Source of the DNA: Pedobacter cryoconitis
GTDB taxonomy: Bacteria; Bacteroidota; Bacteroidia; Sphingobacteriales; Sphingobacteriaceae
Direction: 5' to 3'
Assembly: GCF_014207135.1 (NCBI RefSeq)
Contig: NZ_JACHCC010000014.1
Coordinates: 124,001 to 188,000, forward strand
Length of the DNA stretch: 64,000 nt
A model generated the notes under the pieces. That model worked only from the letters and a program-made list of their open reading frames with translations, was not told the origin of the DNA and made no database searches. Positions 37,090-46,115 of this stretch are shown piece after piece; positions within the stretch are counted from its first letter, which is position 1, and each line of letters opens with the position of its first letter. The translations under genes were made by a program, and so were the position numbers.

Positions 37090-37205
37090 TACTGGTCGGG
37101 AAATGGCTGTAATTCCTCCGCCTCCCATGCACGATTAGGCCAGGTATATACCTGGCCTAATCGTGGCCTAATGGTGGGGTAATGGTGGCCTTTCCCCGAC
37201 CAGTA
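37090..37205. repeat. Composite palindrome with 11-bp direct repeats after tolC
   Basis: Outer arms TACTGGTCGGG (37090-37100) and CCCCGACCAGTA (37194-37205) pair with a bulge. Inside is an exact 36-bp palindrome (37130-37165) whose left half is CACGATTAGGCCAGGTAT. Overlapping its right half are three near-identical 11-base units GGCCTAATCGT, GGCCTAATGGT and GGGGTAATGGT (37154-37186). It starts two bases after the tolC stop codon. It could be a terminator or stabilising mRNA end, or a REP/MITE-like element; no T-run follows it. Confidence 0.65.
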
Positions 37206-37260
37206 CTACCACCAAAACTAAATTATATCTTATCTTTATATCAATTCAATATAGAAAGAT

Positions 37261-37704
37261 ATGGATAATCCTACACATAACAACCCCTTTTATTCAAGAA
37301 CAGACGATACCAGACTGGATGTTCCAGACACAGAATGGAAAAAAATACTTCCTGCAGATTTATACCATGTAGCCAGGGAACAAGGCACAGAGCGTGCTTT
37401 TACCGGGAAATACTGGGATAGTGATGAGCTCGGTACGTATTATTGCGCTGTCTGTGGAAATGTATTATTTAAATCAGGTGCCAAATTTGCCAGCAGCTGT
37501 GGTTGGCCTAGTTTTTTTGAGACACTCAAACCAGGCAGTGTCATCTACAAAGAAGACGTCAGTTATGGTATGCGCCGGATCGAGGTGACCTGCGGACGAT
37601 GTGACTCCCATCTGGGGCATATCTTCAATGATGGGCCGGCACCAACCTACAAACGCTTTTGTATGAACTCAGTATCACTGGAGTTTGAGCCGGACCAGAC
37701 ATAG
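37261..37704 (+). CDS. msrB: Peptide-methionine (R)-S-oxide reductase
   Basis: A 147-residue MsrB. Zinc ligands are Cys62, Cys65, Cys111 and Cys114 (CAVC and CGRC), the catalytic Cys134 is in KRFCMNSVSL, and Cys80 (SSCGWPSF) is a likely resolving cysteine. The HLGHIFNDGP segment is typical. It reduces methionine-R-sulfoxide in proteins. No signal peptide is visible, so it is cytoplasmic. It stands alone, between the palindrome and the M28 peptidase gene. A TATCTTTA box close to the -7 consensus lies shortly upstream. Confidence 0.94.
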   Translation: MDNPTHNNPFYSRTDDTRLDVPDTEWKKILPADLYHVAREQGTERAFTGKYWDSDELGTYYCAVCGNVLFKSGAKFASSCGWPSFFETLKPGSVIYKEDVSYGMRRIEVTCGRCDSHLGHIFNDGPAPTYKRFCMNSVSLEFEPDQT

Positions 37705-37754
37705 CCTATAAGTTGCAATGTATCAAATTTGTTCCTTTCAGGCCCGCAAAACGT

Positions 37755-37779
37755 TTTATAGTTATCTTTAAACTATAAA
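37755..37779. promoter_or_regulatory. 9-bp inverted repeat around a -7-like box before the M28 gene
   Basis: TTTATAGTT (37755-37763) and AACTATAAA (37771-37779) are exact reverse complements seven bases apart. TATCTTTA, one base off the TAnnTTTG consensus, lies across the centre (37763-37770), so the dyad could be an operator over the promoter. Confidence 0.4.
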
Positions 37780-37798
37780 TCTTAACCCTCAGAAATTA

Positions 37799-39388
37799 AT
37801 GAAGACTACTCAGAAACATCCTACTTTTGTGTATTTAAAGCAAAGTACAAAGCTACTTTTTGTTTCCCTGCTGCTCACAGGAAACATCAGTTATGCACAG
37901 ACAAAAACACAGGTCATAGACAATATTGTCAAAGAGGCTAACGAAAATTCTCAACTGGAGAACCTTGCCCATGAACTCATGGACGTAGTTGGTCCCAGGC
38001 TCGTAGGTTCGCCTCAGATGAAACAGGCCAATGACTGGGCTGTAGCTAAATACGCCAGCTGGGGAATCACTGCTAAAAATGAAAAATGGGGCGAATGGCG
38101 CGGATGGGAACGCGGGATCTCTCATATTGATATGGTTTATCCCCGGGTAAAATCCCTGGAGGGTATGCAATTAGCCTGGAGCCCTGGAACTAAAGGAAAA
38201 TCGGTAGTCGGTGAAGTGATTATTTTCCCTGATCTGGCCGATTCCATAGCCTTTAGTCGCTGGCTTCCCAACGTGAAAGGTAAGTTTGTGCTATTATCGA
38301 TGAACCAGCCTACAGGTCGTCCGGATTATAACTGGCAGGAATTTGCAACCCCCGAATCTTTCGAAAAGATGAAGAACAGCAGAACTGAACAAACCACTGC
38401 CTGGCGTTCCAGAATGAGCAAAACAGGTATGAAACCAAAAGCCATTGCCCTTGCCTTAGAAAATGCCGGTGCTTTGGGTATCGTAACCAGCAACTGGTCA
38501 GCAGGATTTGGCGTTAATAAAATCTTTGGGGCAAATACCACTAAGGTCCCTTCTATAGATATCTCTCTGGAAGATTATGGACTATTGTACAGACTACAGG
38601 AAACAGGAAACAAACCAAAGATCAGTGTCCATACCGAATCTAAGGAATTAGGTTTAGTGCCTACATTTAACACGATCGCAGAGATTAAAGGAACAGAGAA
38701 ACCTGATGAATACGTCATCTTATCTGCTCATTTTGATTCCTGGGATGGTGGAACAGGCGCTACTGATAACGGAACAGGCACAATCACCATGATGGAGGCT
38801 GCAAGGATTCTGAAAAAGATGTATCCAAATCCTAAAAGAACTATTCTGATCGGACACTGGGGAAGTGAAGAACAGGGTTTAAACGGATCGAGGGCATTCG
38901 TCGAAGATCATCCTGAAATTGTCAAAAATATACAGGTTGTATTTAATCAGGATAATGGTACAGGAAGAGTCGTTAATCTTTCAGGACAGGGTTTTCTGAA
39001 TTCCTACGATTATCTGGGTCGCTGGTTAGCTAAAGTGCCGGAAAACATCAGAAAACAAATCACAACTAATTTCCCAGGTGCTCCGGGAGGCGGAGGTTCG
39101 GACTTTGCATCCTTTGTCGCAGCTGGTGCACCGGCATTCTCTTTAAGTTCCAACAGCTGGTCTTATGGCAGCTATACCTGGCATACCAACAGGGATACTT
39201 ATGACAAGATTGTATTTGATGACGTTCGTAATAATGCTACACTGACAGCGATCCTGGCTTATATGGCCAGTGAAGATGCAGACAAAACATCAGCTGCGAA
39301 AATTGTATTGCCTTCCAATCCAAAAACTGATGAGCCAGGAAAATGGCCTCCGGTTGTAAAACCAACACGCAAAGGCGGTGTAAACTAA
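37799..39388 (+). CDS. M28-family metallopeptidase, exported
   Basis: A 529-residue aminopeptidase-like protein with a signal peptide ending about residue 34 (SYA-QTKT), a PA-type insert (about 130-300) and an M28 zinc domain. The metal ligands can be read in order: His in LSAHFDSW, bridging Asp in GATDNGTG, Glu pair in WGSEEQGL, Asp in FNQDNGTG and His in YTWHTNRD. Such proteins remove N-terminal amino acids outside the cytoplasm. The PheC-like gene starts three bases after its stop, so the two genes are co-transcribed. Confidence 0.93.
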   Translation: MKTTQKHPTFVYLKQSTKLLFVSLLLTGNISYAQTKTQVIDNIVKEANENSQLENLAHELMDVVGPRLVGSPQMKQANDWAVAKYASWGITAKNEKWGEWRGWERGISHIDMVYPRVKSLEGMQLAWSPGTKGKSVVGEVIIFPDLADSIAFSRWLPNVKGKFVLLSMNQPTGRPDYNWQEFATPESFEKMKNSRTEQTTAWRSRMSKTGMKPKAIALALENAGALGIVTSNWSAGFGVNKIFGANTTKVPSIDISLEDYGLLYRLQETGNKPKISVHTESKELGLVPTFNTIAEIKGTEKPDEYVILSAHFDSWDGGTGATDNGTGTITMMEAARILKKMYPNPKRTILIGHWGSEEQGLNGSRAFVEDHPEIVKNIQVVFNQDNGTGRVVNLSGQGFLNSYDYLGRWLAKVPENIRKQITTNFPGAPGGGGSDFASFVAAGAPAFSLSSNSWSYGSYTWHTNRDTYDKIVFDDVRNNATLTAILAYMASEDADKTSAAKIVLPSNPKTDEPGKWPPVVKPTRKGGVN

Positions 39389-39391
39389 TTT

Positions 39392-40102
39392 ATGAAACCA
39401 ATCACCCGTTATTTACTCTTCTGTTTACTGTTGCTGGCTACTGCCTGCAACAGTAAACTGACACCAGCTGGCCAGATCCTGATAGGTACTACCGGTGACT
39501 ATCCTCCACTAACTAGCTTTGACACAGCCAGTAAACAATTTATTGGGGAGGATATCGAACTGGCTTTACGTTTAGGCAGACATCTGGGCAAACGGGTAGT
39601 TTTTGTAAAAACAACATGGAAGGATCTCAACGCAGATCTCCTGGCTAAAAAATTTGATCTGGCTATAGGTGGAATTTCCATCAATGCAGCCAGGCAAAAA
39701 TCATTCATTTTCTCTGCTCCTCTGCTGATGGACCGTAAAGTAGCCATTTTTCGTAAACAGGAACAAAGCAAATTCGTAAATTTTCAGGCGATTGATCAGG
39801 CAGGTATCAGGATTATTGAAAATATCGGCGGCACTAACGAGCAATTCGCCAGAAAGCATATTCATCAGGCAACATTAAACGTTATTCCCGATAACCAGCA
39901 GGTTTTCATCACCTTACTGAACAGTGGTGCCGACGTCATGTTCACGGATGAAACCGAGGCTAAATATCAACAGCAGAAACATCCGGAACTGTCATGGATC
40001 AGGCTGGACGAAAACACGAGTCCCCCTTATGCTAAAGCTATTATGTTTAATCAGGCTGACACACTACTTCGGCGACAAGTAAATAGCTGGTTAAAAAAAT
40101 AG
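39392..40102 (+). CDS. PheC-like lipoprotein: cyclohexadienyl dehydratase or solute-binding protein
   Basis: A 236-residue periplasmic-binding-fold protein (SBP family 3) with a lipoprotein-type signal (LLATAC, Cys19). It follows the sequence pattern of Pseudomonas PheC along its length: IGTTGDYPPLT, WKDLNADL, FDLAIGGISIN, IDQAGIRIIENIGGTNEQFAR, VIPDNQQVF, MFTDETEAKYQ and KHPEL. The Glu in TDETEA (residue 189), which I recall as the PheC catalytic acid, is kept. PheC converts prephenate or arogenate to phenylpyruvate or phenylalanine outside the cytoplasm. An ordinary amino-acid-binding role is the alternative, but no permease or ATPase gene is adjacent. It is co-transcribed with the M28 peptidase. 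Confidence 0.72.
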   Translation: MKPITRYLLFCLLLLATACNSKLTPAGQILIGTTGDYPPLTSFDTASKQFIGEDIELALRLGRHLGKRVVFVKTTWKDLNADLLAKKFDLAIGGISINAARQKSFIFSAPLLMDRKVAIFRKQEQSKFVNFQAIDQAGIRIIENIGGTNEQFARKHIHQATLNVIPDNQQVFITLLNSGADVMFTDETEAKYQQQKHPELSWIRLDENTSPPYAKAIMFNQADTLLRRQVNSWLKK

Positions 40103-40156
40103 GCCATTGATTGTGGAATTGATTAAATTAGTACATCATTAATCAAAACAGACACG

Positions 40157-40615
40157 ATGAAAACTTCCATCCTGATAGGTATGACCCTTGCTTCGGCAGC
40201 GTTATACAGTTGCAGTCAGAATAACGGCGCGACCAATAAACAACCAGAAAAACCTATATCTACAACCTGCTATATGGCTATTGACGGAAAAGACACGGCC
40301 AGAATGGAACTGAATCAGTTCAGTAAAAATATGGGCGGAAACCTGGTCATCAATTTTGCTAAGAAAGACAATAACAACGGGACAATAGAAGGTAAATTCA
40401 AAGGTGATACACTATATGTTGATTACATTTTTAAAGTCGGAAAAGATAAACAGGCCCATATGAACCCGCTTGCCTTCCTGAAAAAAGACGGCAAATTAAT
40501 TATGGGAGTCGGTAAAATGGAAAGTACATTAGGAAGAACCTATTTTAGAAAAGATGTGCCTATAGACTTTGTACAGGGCAGGTTTACATTTATACCAGTG
40601 CCTTGTAAAAAATAG
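40157..40615 (+). CDS. Hypothetical lipoprotein, first of a tandem pair
   Basis: A 152-residue lipoprotein (signal LYSC, Cys19) with a short polar linker and a small beta-rich domain: CYMAIDGKDTARMELNQFSK, GTIEGKFKGDTLYVDYIFKVG, PLAFLKKDGKLIMG. The pattern of charge and strands recalls lipocalin-like or NlpE-like small lipoproteins, but I do not recognise the family. The next gene encodes a clear paralog, and about 45 bases of upstream DNA are also shared, so the unit arose by tandem duplication. Function unknown; likely envelope-located. Confidence 0.75.
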   Translation: MKTSILIGMTLASAALYSCSQNNGATNKQPEKPISTTCYMAIDGKDTARMELNQFSKNMGGNLVINFAKKDNNNGTIEGKFKGDTLYVDYIFKVGKDKQAHMNPLAFLKKDGKLIMGVGKMESTLGRTYFRKDVPIDFVQGRFTFIPVPCKK

Positions 40616-40667
40616 AAGATCCGCGTATGGAATTGGTTAAGTAAATGCATCCTTAACCAAAACAGCT

Positions 40668-41120
40668 ATGATCAAAACTTCTATATTGGTGTATATAACC
40701 CTTGCTTCAGTGATGTTATATATTTGCACACAGGATAACGGCGCAGCCGGGAAAGAACCAGAGAAACCTCTGTCTACAACCCACTATATGGCAATCGACA
40801 GAAAGGATACGGCCAGAATGGAGCTGAATCAGTTCAGTAAAAAGGTTGAAGGGAAACTGATAATTACCTATCATAAGAAAGCCAATAACAGAGGTGAAAT
40901 TAAGGGTAAATTCAAAGGTGACACCCTATTTGTCAATTATGTTTTTAAAGTCGGCAAGAATAAACCAACGTACAAGAATCCACTGGCTTTTTTGAGAAAA
41001 GATGGTAAACTAACGATTGGAATCGGCAAAATGGAAAATACCATAGGCAGGACCTATTTCAAAAAAGATATCCCTATAGACTTTGAGCAGGGCAGATTTA
41101 CTTTTATACCAGTACCCTAA
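40668..41120 (+). CDS. Hypothetical lipoprotein, second of a tandem pair
   Basis: A 150-residue paralog of the preceding gene, with roughly two thirds of positions identical by eye, the same domain pattern (HYMAIDRKDTARMELNQFSK, GKFKGDTLFVNYVFKVG, FIPVP end). The lipobox differs (LYIC, Cys20), so processing could be weaker. Each copy has its own leader containing a shared TGGAATTG...TTAA...CATC...AAAACAG pattern just before the ATG. A strong bidirectional terminator starts within its last codons. Confidence 0.75.
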   Translation: MIKTSILVYITLASVMLYICTQDNGAAGKEPEKPLSTTHYMAIDRKDTARMELNQFSKKVEGKLIITYHKKANNRGEIKGKFKGDTLFVNYVFKVGKNKPTYKNPLAFLRKDGKLTIGIGKMENTIGRTYFKKDIPIDFEQGRFTFIPVP

Positions 41121-41151
41121 AAAAGGAGCTTGAATAGCTCCTTTTTTAGGG
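41115..41151. terminator. Bidirectional terminator, perfect 16-bp stem
   Basis: CCCTAAAAAAGGAGCT (41115-41130), loop TGAAT, then its exact reverse complement (41136-41151), with A- and T-runs in the arms and a further T-run outside. It contains the stop codons of both convergent genes, the second lipoprotein (plus) and the SRPBCC gene (minus). Confidence 0.8.
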
Positions 41152-41688
41152 TTTTTCCAGAATACCTTTCAAATTGTCCAGTCCAGTCTGTAAATCGGGG
41201 CCCAGCATTTTATCCATGTTCATAAATAAAAGCATAACGTTCATCGGGTAATTCATCACTCCGGTAAATGCCCATTTGACCCTGGTATGATCCGGGGAAA
41301 GCGCCGTTGTTTCGAGGTAAGCCTCGGAATTACTTTTAAAAGGCTTGATAAAACGCAGATGGTAATCAATCCGTTGCCCTTCAGTAACTTTACTGATCTC
41401 CTGTTCGCCTGTACCCACGTTTTTAACCTCACTACTCCAGGAAGAGATAAAACCAACTGTTCCGTCAGTTCCTTTGAATTCTTGCTTCATCTTAGGATCC
41501 ATCCTGGCCCATTTTGAAAAATTGTTCTGATTTCTCAACAGTTTGAGATATTCAAAAACCTGTTGTTTTGGTTTGTTAATCGTTATATCCCGTTCCACTG
41601 TATATTCTTTTTTGAGAAAAAGACCGACAACCAGAAGGAACACCACAACGACCACAACAATTGTAAGAAGAGTTTTTACAATAGACAT
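41146..41688 (-). CDS. SRPBCC-family protein with N-terminal membrane anchor
   Basis: A 180-residue protein: a hydrophobic N-terminal helix (about 5-26, rich in Val and Leu), then an SRPBCC/polyketide-cyclase-like domain beginning TVERDITINKPKQQVFEYLKLLRNQNNFSKWA and including GTDGTVGFISSWSS and HTRVKWAFTG. Such domains bind hydrophobic ligands; no enzymatic role is evident. The membrane anchor is usual for this SRPBCC subgroup in Bacteroidota. It is separate from gpmA upstream by 81 bases. Confidence 0.82.
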   Translation of the reverse strand: MSIVKTLLTIVVVVVVFLLVVGLFLKKEYTVERDITINKPKQQVFEYLKLLRNQNNFSKWARMDPKMKQEFKGTDGTVGFISSWSSEVKNVGTGEQEISKVTEGQRIDYHLRFIKPFKSNSEAYLETTALSPDHTRVKWAFTGVMNYPMNVMLLFMNMDKMLGPDLQTGLDNLKGILEKP

Positions 41689-41769
41689 AATATCAGTGAT
41701 TTAATAAATTAAAAACATATTCAAACATACAGTTTTTAATAAGTAAACAAGGCTCTGGCTATGACAATC

Positions 41770-42465
41770 TTAGGGAGCAGGAAGATAATATTTACGCAGT
41801 GGCACAAAACTATCATCCAACTCATAAACCAGCGGAACTCCGGTTGGAATCTCGTAATTTACAATATCTTCATCCGAAAGCTTATCCAGGTACTTCACCA
41901 ATCCCCTGAGCGTATTACCATGTGCGGCAATCAGGATATGTCTGCCGCTTTTGAGTGCCGGAGAAATCTCGTTCTGATAATAAGGGATTACCCGCTCCAT
42001 CATCGTTTCCAGACTCTCAGTCAATGGTAAAAGTGAAGGATCTATATTGACATAACGCGGATCCAGATAAGGTGAACGGATATCATCAGGCTCCAGTGAA
42101 GGTGGTAAAATATTAAAGCTCCTCCTCCAGATTAATACCTGTTCAGGACTGTATTCGTGAACTGTCTCTGCTTTATTGAGCCCTTGAAGCGCCCCGTAAT
42201 GTCTTTCATTGAGCTGCCAGGCTTTGATCTCCGGAATCCACAGTAAATTCATTTCTTCAAGCACAAGATGTAAGGTTTTTATCGCCCTTTTCAAGACAGA
42301 AGTATAAGCGATGTCAAAAACAAAACCGGCCCCGGCCAATAGTTTACCAGCCTGTATTGCCTCGGCCCTGCCCTTCTCACTTAAATCTACATCCTGCCAT
42401 CCGGTAAACCTGTTTTCGAGGTTCCATTCGCTCTGTCCGTGTCTGATTAAAACAAGTTTATTCAT
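41770..42465 (-). CDS. gpmA: 2,3-bisphosphoglycerate-dependent phosphoglycerate mutase
   Basis: A 231-residue dPGM. The phosphohistidine motif [10 protein letters not shown] is at the N-terminus, the second catalytic His is in [10 protein letters not shown], and [15 protein letters not shown] is the usual substrate loop. It interconverts 3- and 2-phosphoglycerate in glycolysis and gluconeogenesis. One oddity is the [10 protein letters not shown] stretch, normal for the family. It lies 36 bases downstream of the ABC exporter genes on the same strand but is probably unrelated in function. Confidence 0.93.
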   Translation of the reverse strand: MNKLVLIRHGQSEWNLENRFTGWQDVDLSEKGRAEAIQAGKLLAGAGFVFDIAYTSVLKRAIKTLHLVLEEMNLLWIPEIKAWQLNERHYGALQGLNKAETVHEYSPEQVLIWRRSFNILPPSLEPDDIRSPYLDPRYVNIDPSLLPLTESLETMMERVIPYYQNEISPALKSGRHILIAAHGNTLRGLVKYLDKLSDEDIVNYEIPTGVPLVYELDDSFVPLRKYYLPAP

Positions 42466-42501
42466 GCCAGTAAAATTTACTAAATATAAGCAAAGGCCAG
42501 C

Positions 42502-44265
42502 TTAGCTTAACCTTTTCCCATGCATTAAACGGTCGACAGCTTCTTTAAAAGAACCTGCACGTGTGACTTCTCCCGAATTAATGAAGAATATCTCATCTGC
42601 GTTTTCAATCGTATTTAACCGGTGGGCAATAATGACCAATGTGGTTTCCTTTGGTAAATTATCCAGAATCTGTCCAAGCAGCTGCTCTGTGATCGTGTCA
42701 ATATTGGCCGTAGCCTCATCCAGAATCAGCAACTCAGGCTTACGTAATACTGCCCGCATAAAAGCAATAAGCTGTTTCTGACCAATACTCAGGCTTTCCC
42801 CTCCTGATAAAACAGGTGTTTCCAGTCCCTGGTCAAAAGTAGTCAGTAAACCTTCGAGTTTAGCTTCTTTTAATACTTGTAAAAACTGCTCATTGCTGAA
42901 CTGATGATAGCTGTTATTACTATACAGAATATTTTCCTTAACTGTACCCGTAAACAGAAATGGCTCCTGCAGGATAAATCCGATTTTCTCAGCTCTCTCC
43001 TGCGGGCTATAAGTACGAATATCCTTTCCATTAAGTAAGATTATTCCTTGTAAAGGATCATACAGCCTGGCCATAATAGAAGCCGTTGTCGTTTTTCCTC
43101 CTCCGGTGGGTCCGACCAGCGCATAAGTTTTACCTTTTTCCATAGTAAAACTGATATTATGCAATATCTCATAACCACCCGGATAACCGAAATGTACATT
43201 TCTGAATTCCATGACCGCATGACCGGGGTCCTGCGTATCATCATAGGAAATCGTTACCAGATTGTTGTTAAGCGATAAGATCTGCGAAATCCTGTCCCAT
43301 CCTGCCAATGCAACCTGAAAACTGGTCCAAAGGGCTGCCAGCTGACGCAGCGGGTTGTAAAAGTTTGTCGCATAAGAAAGATAACTCACCAGTAAACCTA
43401 TGGTAAAATTCCCTTGCGTAATCAGGTAAATACCAAAAGACAACACCGTTAACTGTGCTATAGAAGAAAGGAAACCAAATACTGGCAGGAATATATTATT
43501 TGCCAGTCCGGCACCAATGGCTGTCCCGTAATTCTGCCGGTTTGCAATGTCAAATCTCTTCCTGAAATAATCCCTTCTGTTAAAGGCTATAATAACCTTA
43601 AAGTTATTCAGGCTTTCCTGAATCTCAGCACTCATGGAACCAGTACTTTTTAAGTTCAGTGCGTTCTTTTTCTTAATCCAGGGAGAAACGAGCTTCGTAA
43701 AGAAAAAGATAAATACAGCGGGTATCAGTGTGGCCAGTCCAAGTTCAATATTAATAACCAGTAAAAAAATACCAGCACCGGTCATGATCACGATATTACT
43801 GATAAACTGCATCAGCGCCTGAGAAAAAAACTGGTTCAATTTATCGGTATCATTGTTTACTCTCGAAATCAGGTCACCTGCCTTATTCTCATTAAAAAAG
43901 GCAAGCGGAAGTTGCTGGATCTTATTAAAAATAGCATTCCGCAACTCAAAAATAATACGCTGCCCTAAACCACCCATCAATTTGGTCTGGAAATAGCTGC
44001 TCACAAAAGCGATGACATACATCGATAATAAAATGCCTGAAAAGACCAGTACACCATGATATTGTTTGGTCAGTATATATTTGTCAATCGTGTGACCAAT
44101 TAAAAATGGGCCTAATAAATTCAGTGAAGCATTCAGCAAAACCGCTGAAAGCGCGATATAAAGTGTTTTCCGCTCCTGTTCAACGAGCTTCAACAGACTC
44201 TTTACTCCTGACCAGGTAGAGCTTTTTGCTTCTGTGCCAGGCAGGCTGTTAAGATTATAATTCAT
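42502..44265 (-). CDS. ABC exporter half-transporter, subunit with catalytic Walker B
   Basis: A 587-residue fused membrane/ATPase protein: six membrane helices (about 40-340) and an ABC domain (about 350-580). Walker A is GPTGGGKTT, Walker B ends LLILDEAT with the catalytic Glu, and the switch is IIAHRL. Its signature is LSIGQ, in place of LSGGQ. The upstream partner (44255-45994) has the complementary defects, so the two form a heterodimer with one working and one degenerate ATP site, as in TM287/288 or LmrCD. The genes overlap by 11 bases. Substrate unknown; drugs or lipids are likely for the class. Confidence 0.9.
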   Translation of the reverse strand: MNYNLNSLPGTEAKSSTWSGVKSLLKLVEQERKTLYIALSAVLLNASLNLLGPFLIGHTIDKYILTKQYHGVLVFSGILLSMYVIAFVSSYFQTKLMGGLGQRIIFELRNAIFNKIQQLPLAFFNENKAGDLISRVNNDTDKLNQFFSQALMQFISNIVIMTGAGIFLLVINIELGLATLIPAVFIFFFTKLVSPWIKKKNALNLKSTGSMSAEIQESLNNFKVIIAFNRRDYFRKRFDIANRQNYGTAIGAGLANNIFLPVFGFLSSIAQLTVLSFGIYLITQGNFTIGLLVSYLSYATNFYNPLRQLAALWTSFQVALAGWDRISQILSLNNNLVTISYDDTQDPGHAVMEFRNVHFGYPGGYEILHNISFTMEKGKTYALVGPTGGGKTTTASIMARLYDPLQGIILLNGKDIRTYSPQERAEKIGFILQEPFLFTGTVKENILYSNNSYHQFSNEQFLQVLKEAKLEGLLTTFDQGLETPVLSGGESLSIGQKQLIAFMRAVLRKPELLILDEATANIDTITEQLLGQILDNLPKETTLVIIAHRLNTIENADEIFFINSGEVTRAGSFKEAVDRLMHGKRLS

Positions 44266-45994
44266 AATTGCTCGTACTTTGTTGTGAGTTAAAAATCTGT
44301 ATATATTCCGGACTTTTGTTCATCAGTTCCTCATGTGTCCCAGCAGCCAGCAATTCGCTCTGCATCAACAGAATGATCTGTTCATAATGTTGTACGGCTT
44401 CAATTTTCTGGGTCACAGAAATCAGGGTCAGCCCCGGATAGTTCCGGGTAATATTTGCCAGGATCTTCTGTTCGGTCTGCGGATCTACCCTCGCTGTAAA
44501 ATCATCAAGCAATAAAATTCTGGGGTTCAATGCCAGTGCACGTGCCAGCATAATTCTTTGTTTCTGACCTCCCGAAAGACTCAGTCCACGTTCCGACACT
44601 TTAGTATTTAAACCTTCAGGTAAAGCATCTATAAAGTCTTTCAACTCTGCTGTTTCAATAGATTTTTCCAGTGATTCATCGGTCACAATATCACTGAAAG
44701 CGATATTTTCACGGATGCTCATGTTAAACATAATACTATCCTGAAATACGAAACCAACCTGCTGATGAAAAGCTTCCGATTGATATTCCTGAATCAGTCT
44801 TCCATCATAAAGTACCTCTCCCGAACTTGCCGGAATAAGGCCCGTCAACAGATAAAGCAATTGAGATTTACCAGCAGCAGTCGGGCCGATAACAGCAATT
44901 TTCGCTCCCGGATTTACCTTAAAAGAGATATCGGCTAAAGATGATTTTTCGCCGTAATTCACACTCACTCCTTTGAGTTCTATCGCTCCGGTCAGCTTTT
45001 CAGTGACTGTACCAGTCTCTACAGGGTCCTCAGCGTTCAGTACATGACTGATCCTGCCAAAAGAAGCTGTTGCCTGTGCAATAACATTACTCATGAAGCC
45101 AATCACCAGGATTGGAAAGATCAGTAAAGCCAGATAACTGTTAAATGCAGCGAAATCACCAATGGTCATACTTCCCCTGATCACATAATGTCCACCCAGG
45201 GCAAGGATTGTTAATCCAGCCATATTTGCTGTAAAAACTATGATCGGAATCAGATAGGCAAATAATTTGAGGATAGAAACCCCTATGTTTTTAGCCTGTG
45301 TACTGGCATTAAAAAACTTCTCATATTCCAGCTGCTGGGAATTGATTACCCTGATCAGTGCAGCCCCCAGAATACTTTCATTAATAACCTTATTTAACCA
45401 GTCTATGACCTCTCTGCTCTTTTTAAAGAGCACTTTTACCTTCCCCAGTACGATGTAATAAGCACCCCCGATAATCGGGATAATACAAATCGTAGTCAGC
45501 CCCAGTCTCCAGTTAATACTCAACAATAAAATCGTAGCCCCAATGATGATAAACAAGGAAGAAACAATCGAAACAATGGCCTGTGAAATAAACATTTTGA
45601 CAGAGTCCACATCCGATGTAAGATTGGTCAGTAATTTTGAAGGATTGGTCCGCTCAATAAAAGCAAAACTCTGGGCAGAAATTTTTTGTGTGATCCGTGT
45701 TCTTAAATCACGTGCCACCCGCTCAGAAGCAAAAGTCTGTATAATCCCCTGTAAATAACTGAAAATAAAAATAACAAAAGCAACAGCTGTAAACTCTTGT
45801 ATGATGGTTTTATAGGAAAAATTCCCAGTATTATAGGCATCGATACCATGACCTATCAGTCTTGGGAGCCACAAATTCAATCCGTTACTGAATAAAGCAA
45901 ACAGAATGAGCAGGATAACCATTGCTCGATAGGGTTTTAGCAGGCTGAATAGTCCCGGCGGGCTCTTTTGATCCGTACTGTCTTGTTTTTTCAT
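44255..45994 (-). CDS. ABC exporter half-transporter, subunit with degenerate ATP site
   Basis: A 579-residue exporter half with six membrane helices (about 25-315) and an ABC domain (about 340-570). The signature LSGGQ is canonical, but Walker B reads LLLDDFTA (Asp for the catalytic Glu) and the switch His is replaced (SVTQKIEAV). These are the marks of the non-catalytic side of a heterodimeric exporter; the working site would pair this LSGGQ with the Walker motifs of the downstream partner. First gene of the pair. No regulator or accessory gene adjoins it. Confidence 0.9.
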   Translation of the reverse strand: MKKQDSTDQKSPPGLFSLLKPYRAMVILLILFALFSNGLNLWLPRLIGHGIDAYNTGNFSYKTIIQEFTAVAFVIFIFSYLQGIIQTFASERVARDLRTRITQKISAQSFAFIERTNPSKLLTNLTSDVDSVKMFISQAIVSIVSSLFIIIGATILLLSINWRLGLTTICIIPIIGGAYYIVLGKVKVLFKKSREVIDWLNKVINESILGAALIRVINSQQLEYEKFFNASTQAKNIGVSILKLFAYLIPIIVFTANMAGLTILALGGHYVIRGSMTIGDFAAFNSYLALLIFPILVIGFMSNVIAQATASFGRISHVLNAEDPVETGTVTEKLTGAIELKGVSVNYGEKSSLADISFKVNPGAKIAVIGPTAAGKSQLLYLLTGLIPASSGEVLYDGRLIQEYQSEAFHQQVGFVFQDSIMFNMSIRENIAFSDIVTDESLEKSIETAELKDFIDALPEGLNTKVSERGLSLSGGQKQRIMLARALALNPRILLLDDFTARVDPQTEQKILANITRNYPGLTLISVTQKIEAVQHYEQIILLMQSELLAAGTHEELMNKSPEYIQIFNSQQSTSNYEL

Positions 45995-46115
45995 TTTAAG
46001 TTTTGTTCCTCCGGCCCGCTGAGGTGCCTGGTTAAAGGAACGAATATAATGTAATAGGTTGAAATATTACATCCACAATTCAGCACCTGTTTAAATTTAT
46101 CCGATGGAACCAGGA

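Noticed and set aside
37154-37186. CRISPR-like array
   Set aside because: The 11-base units are directly adjacent, with no spacers and only three copies, and they are part of a palindrome.
39392-40102. Amino-acid ABC transporter operon
   Set aside because: Only the binding-protein fold is present; no permease or ATPase gene is adjacent, and the motifs follow PheC more closely.
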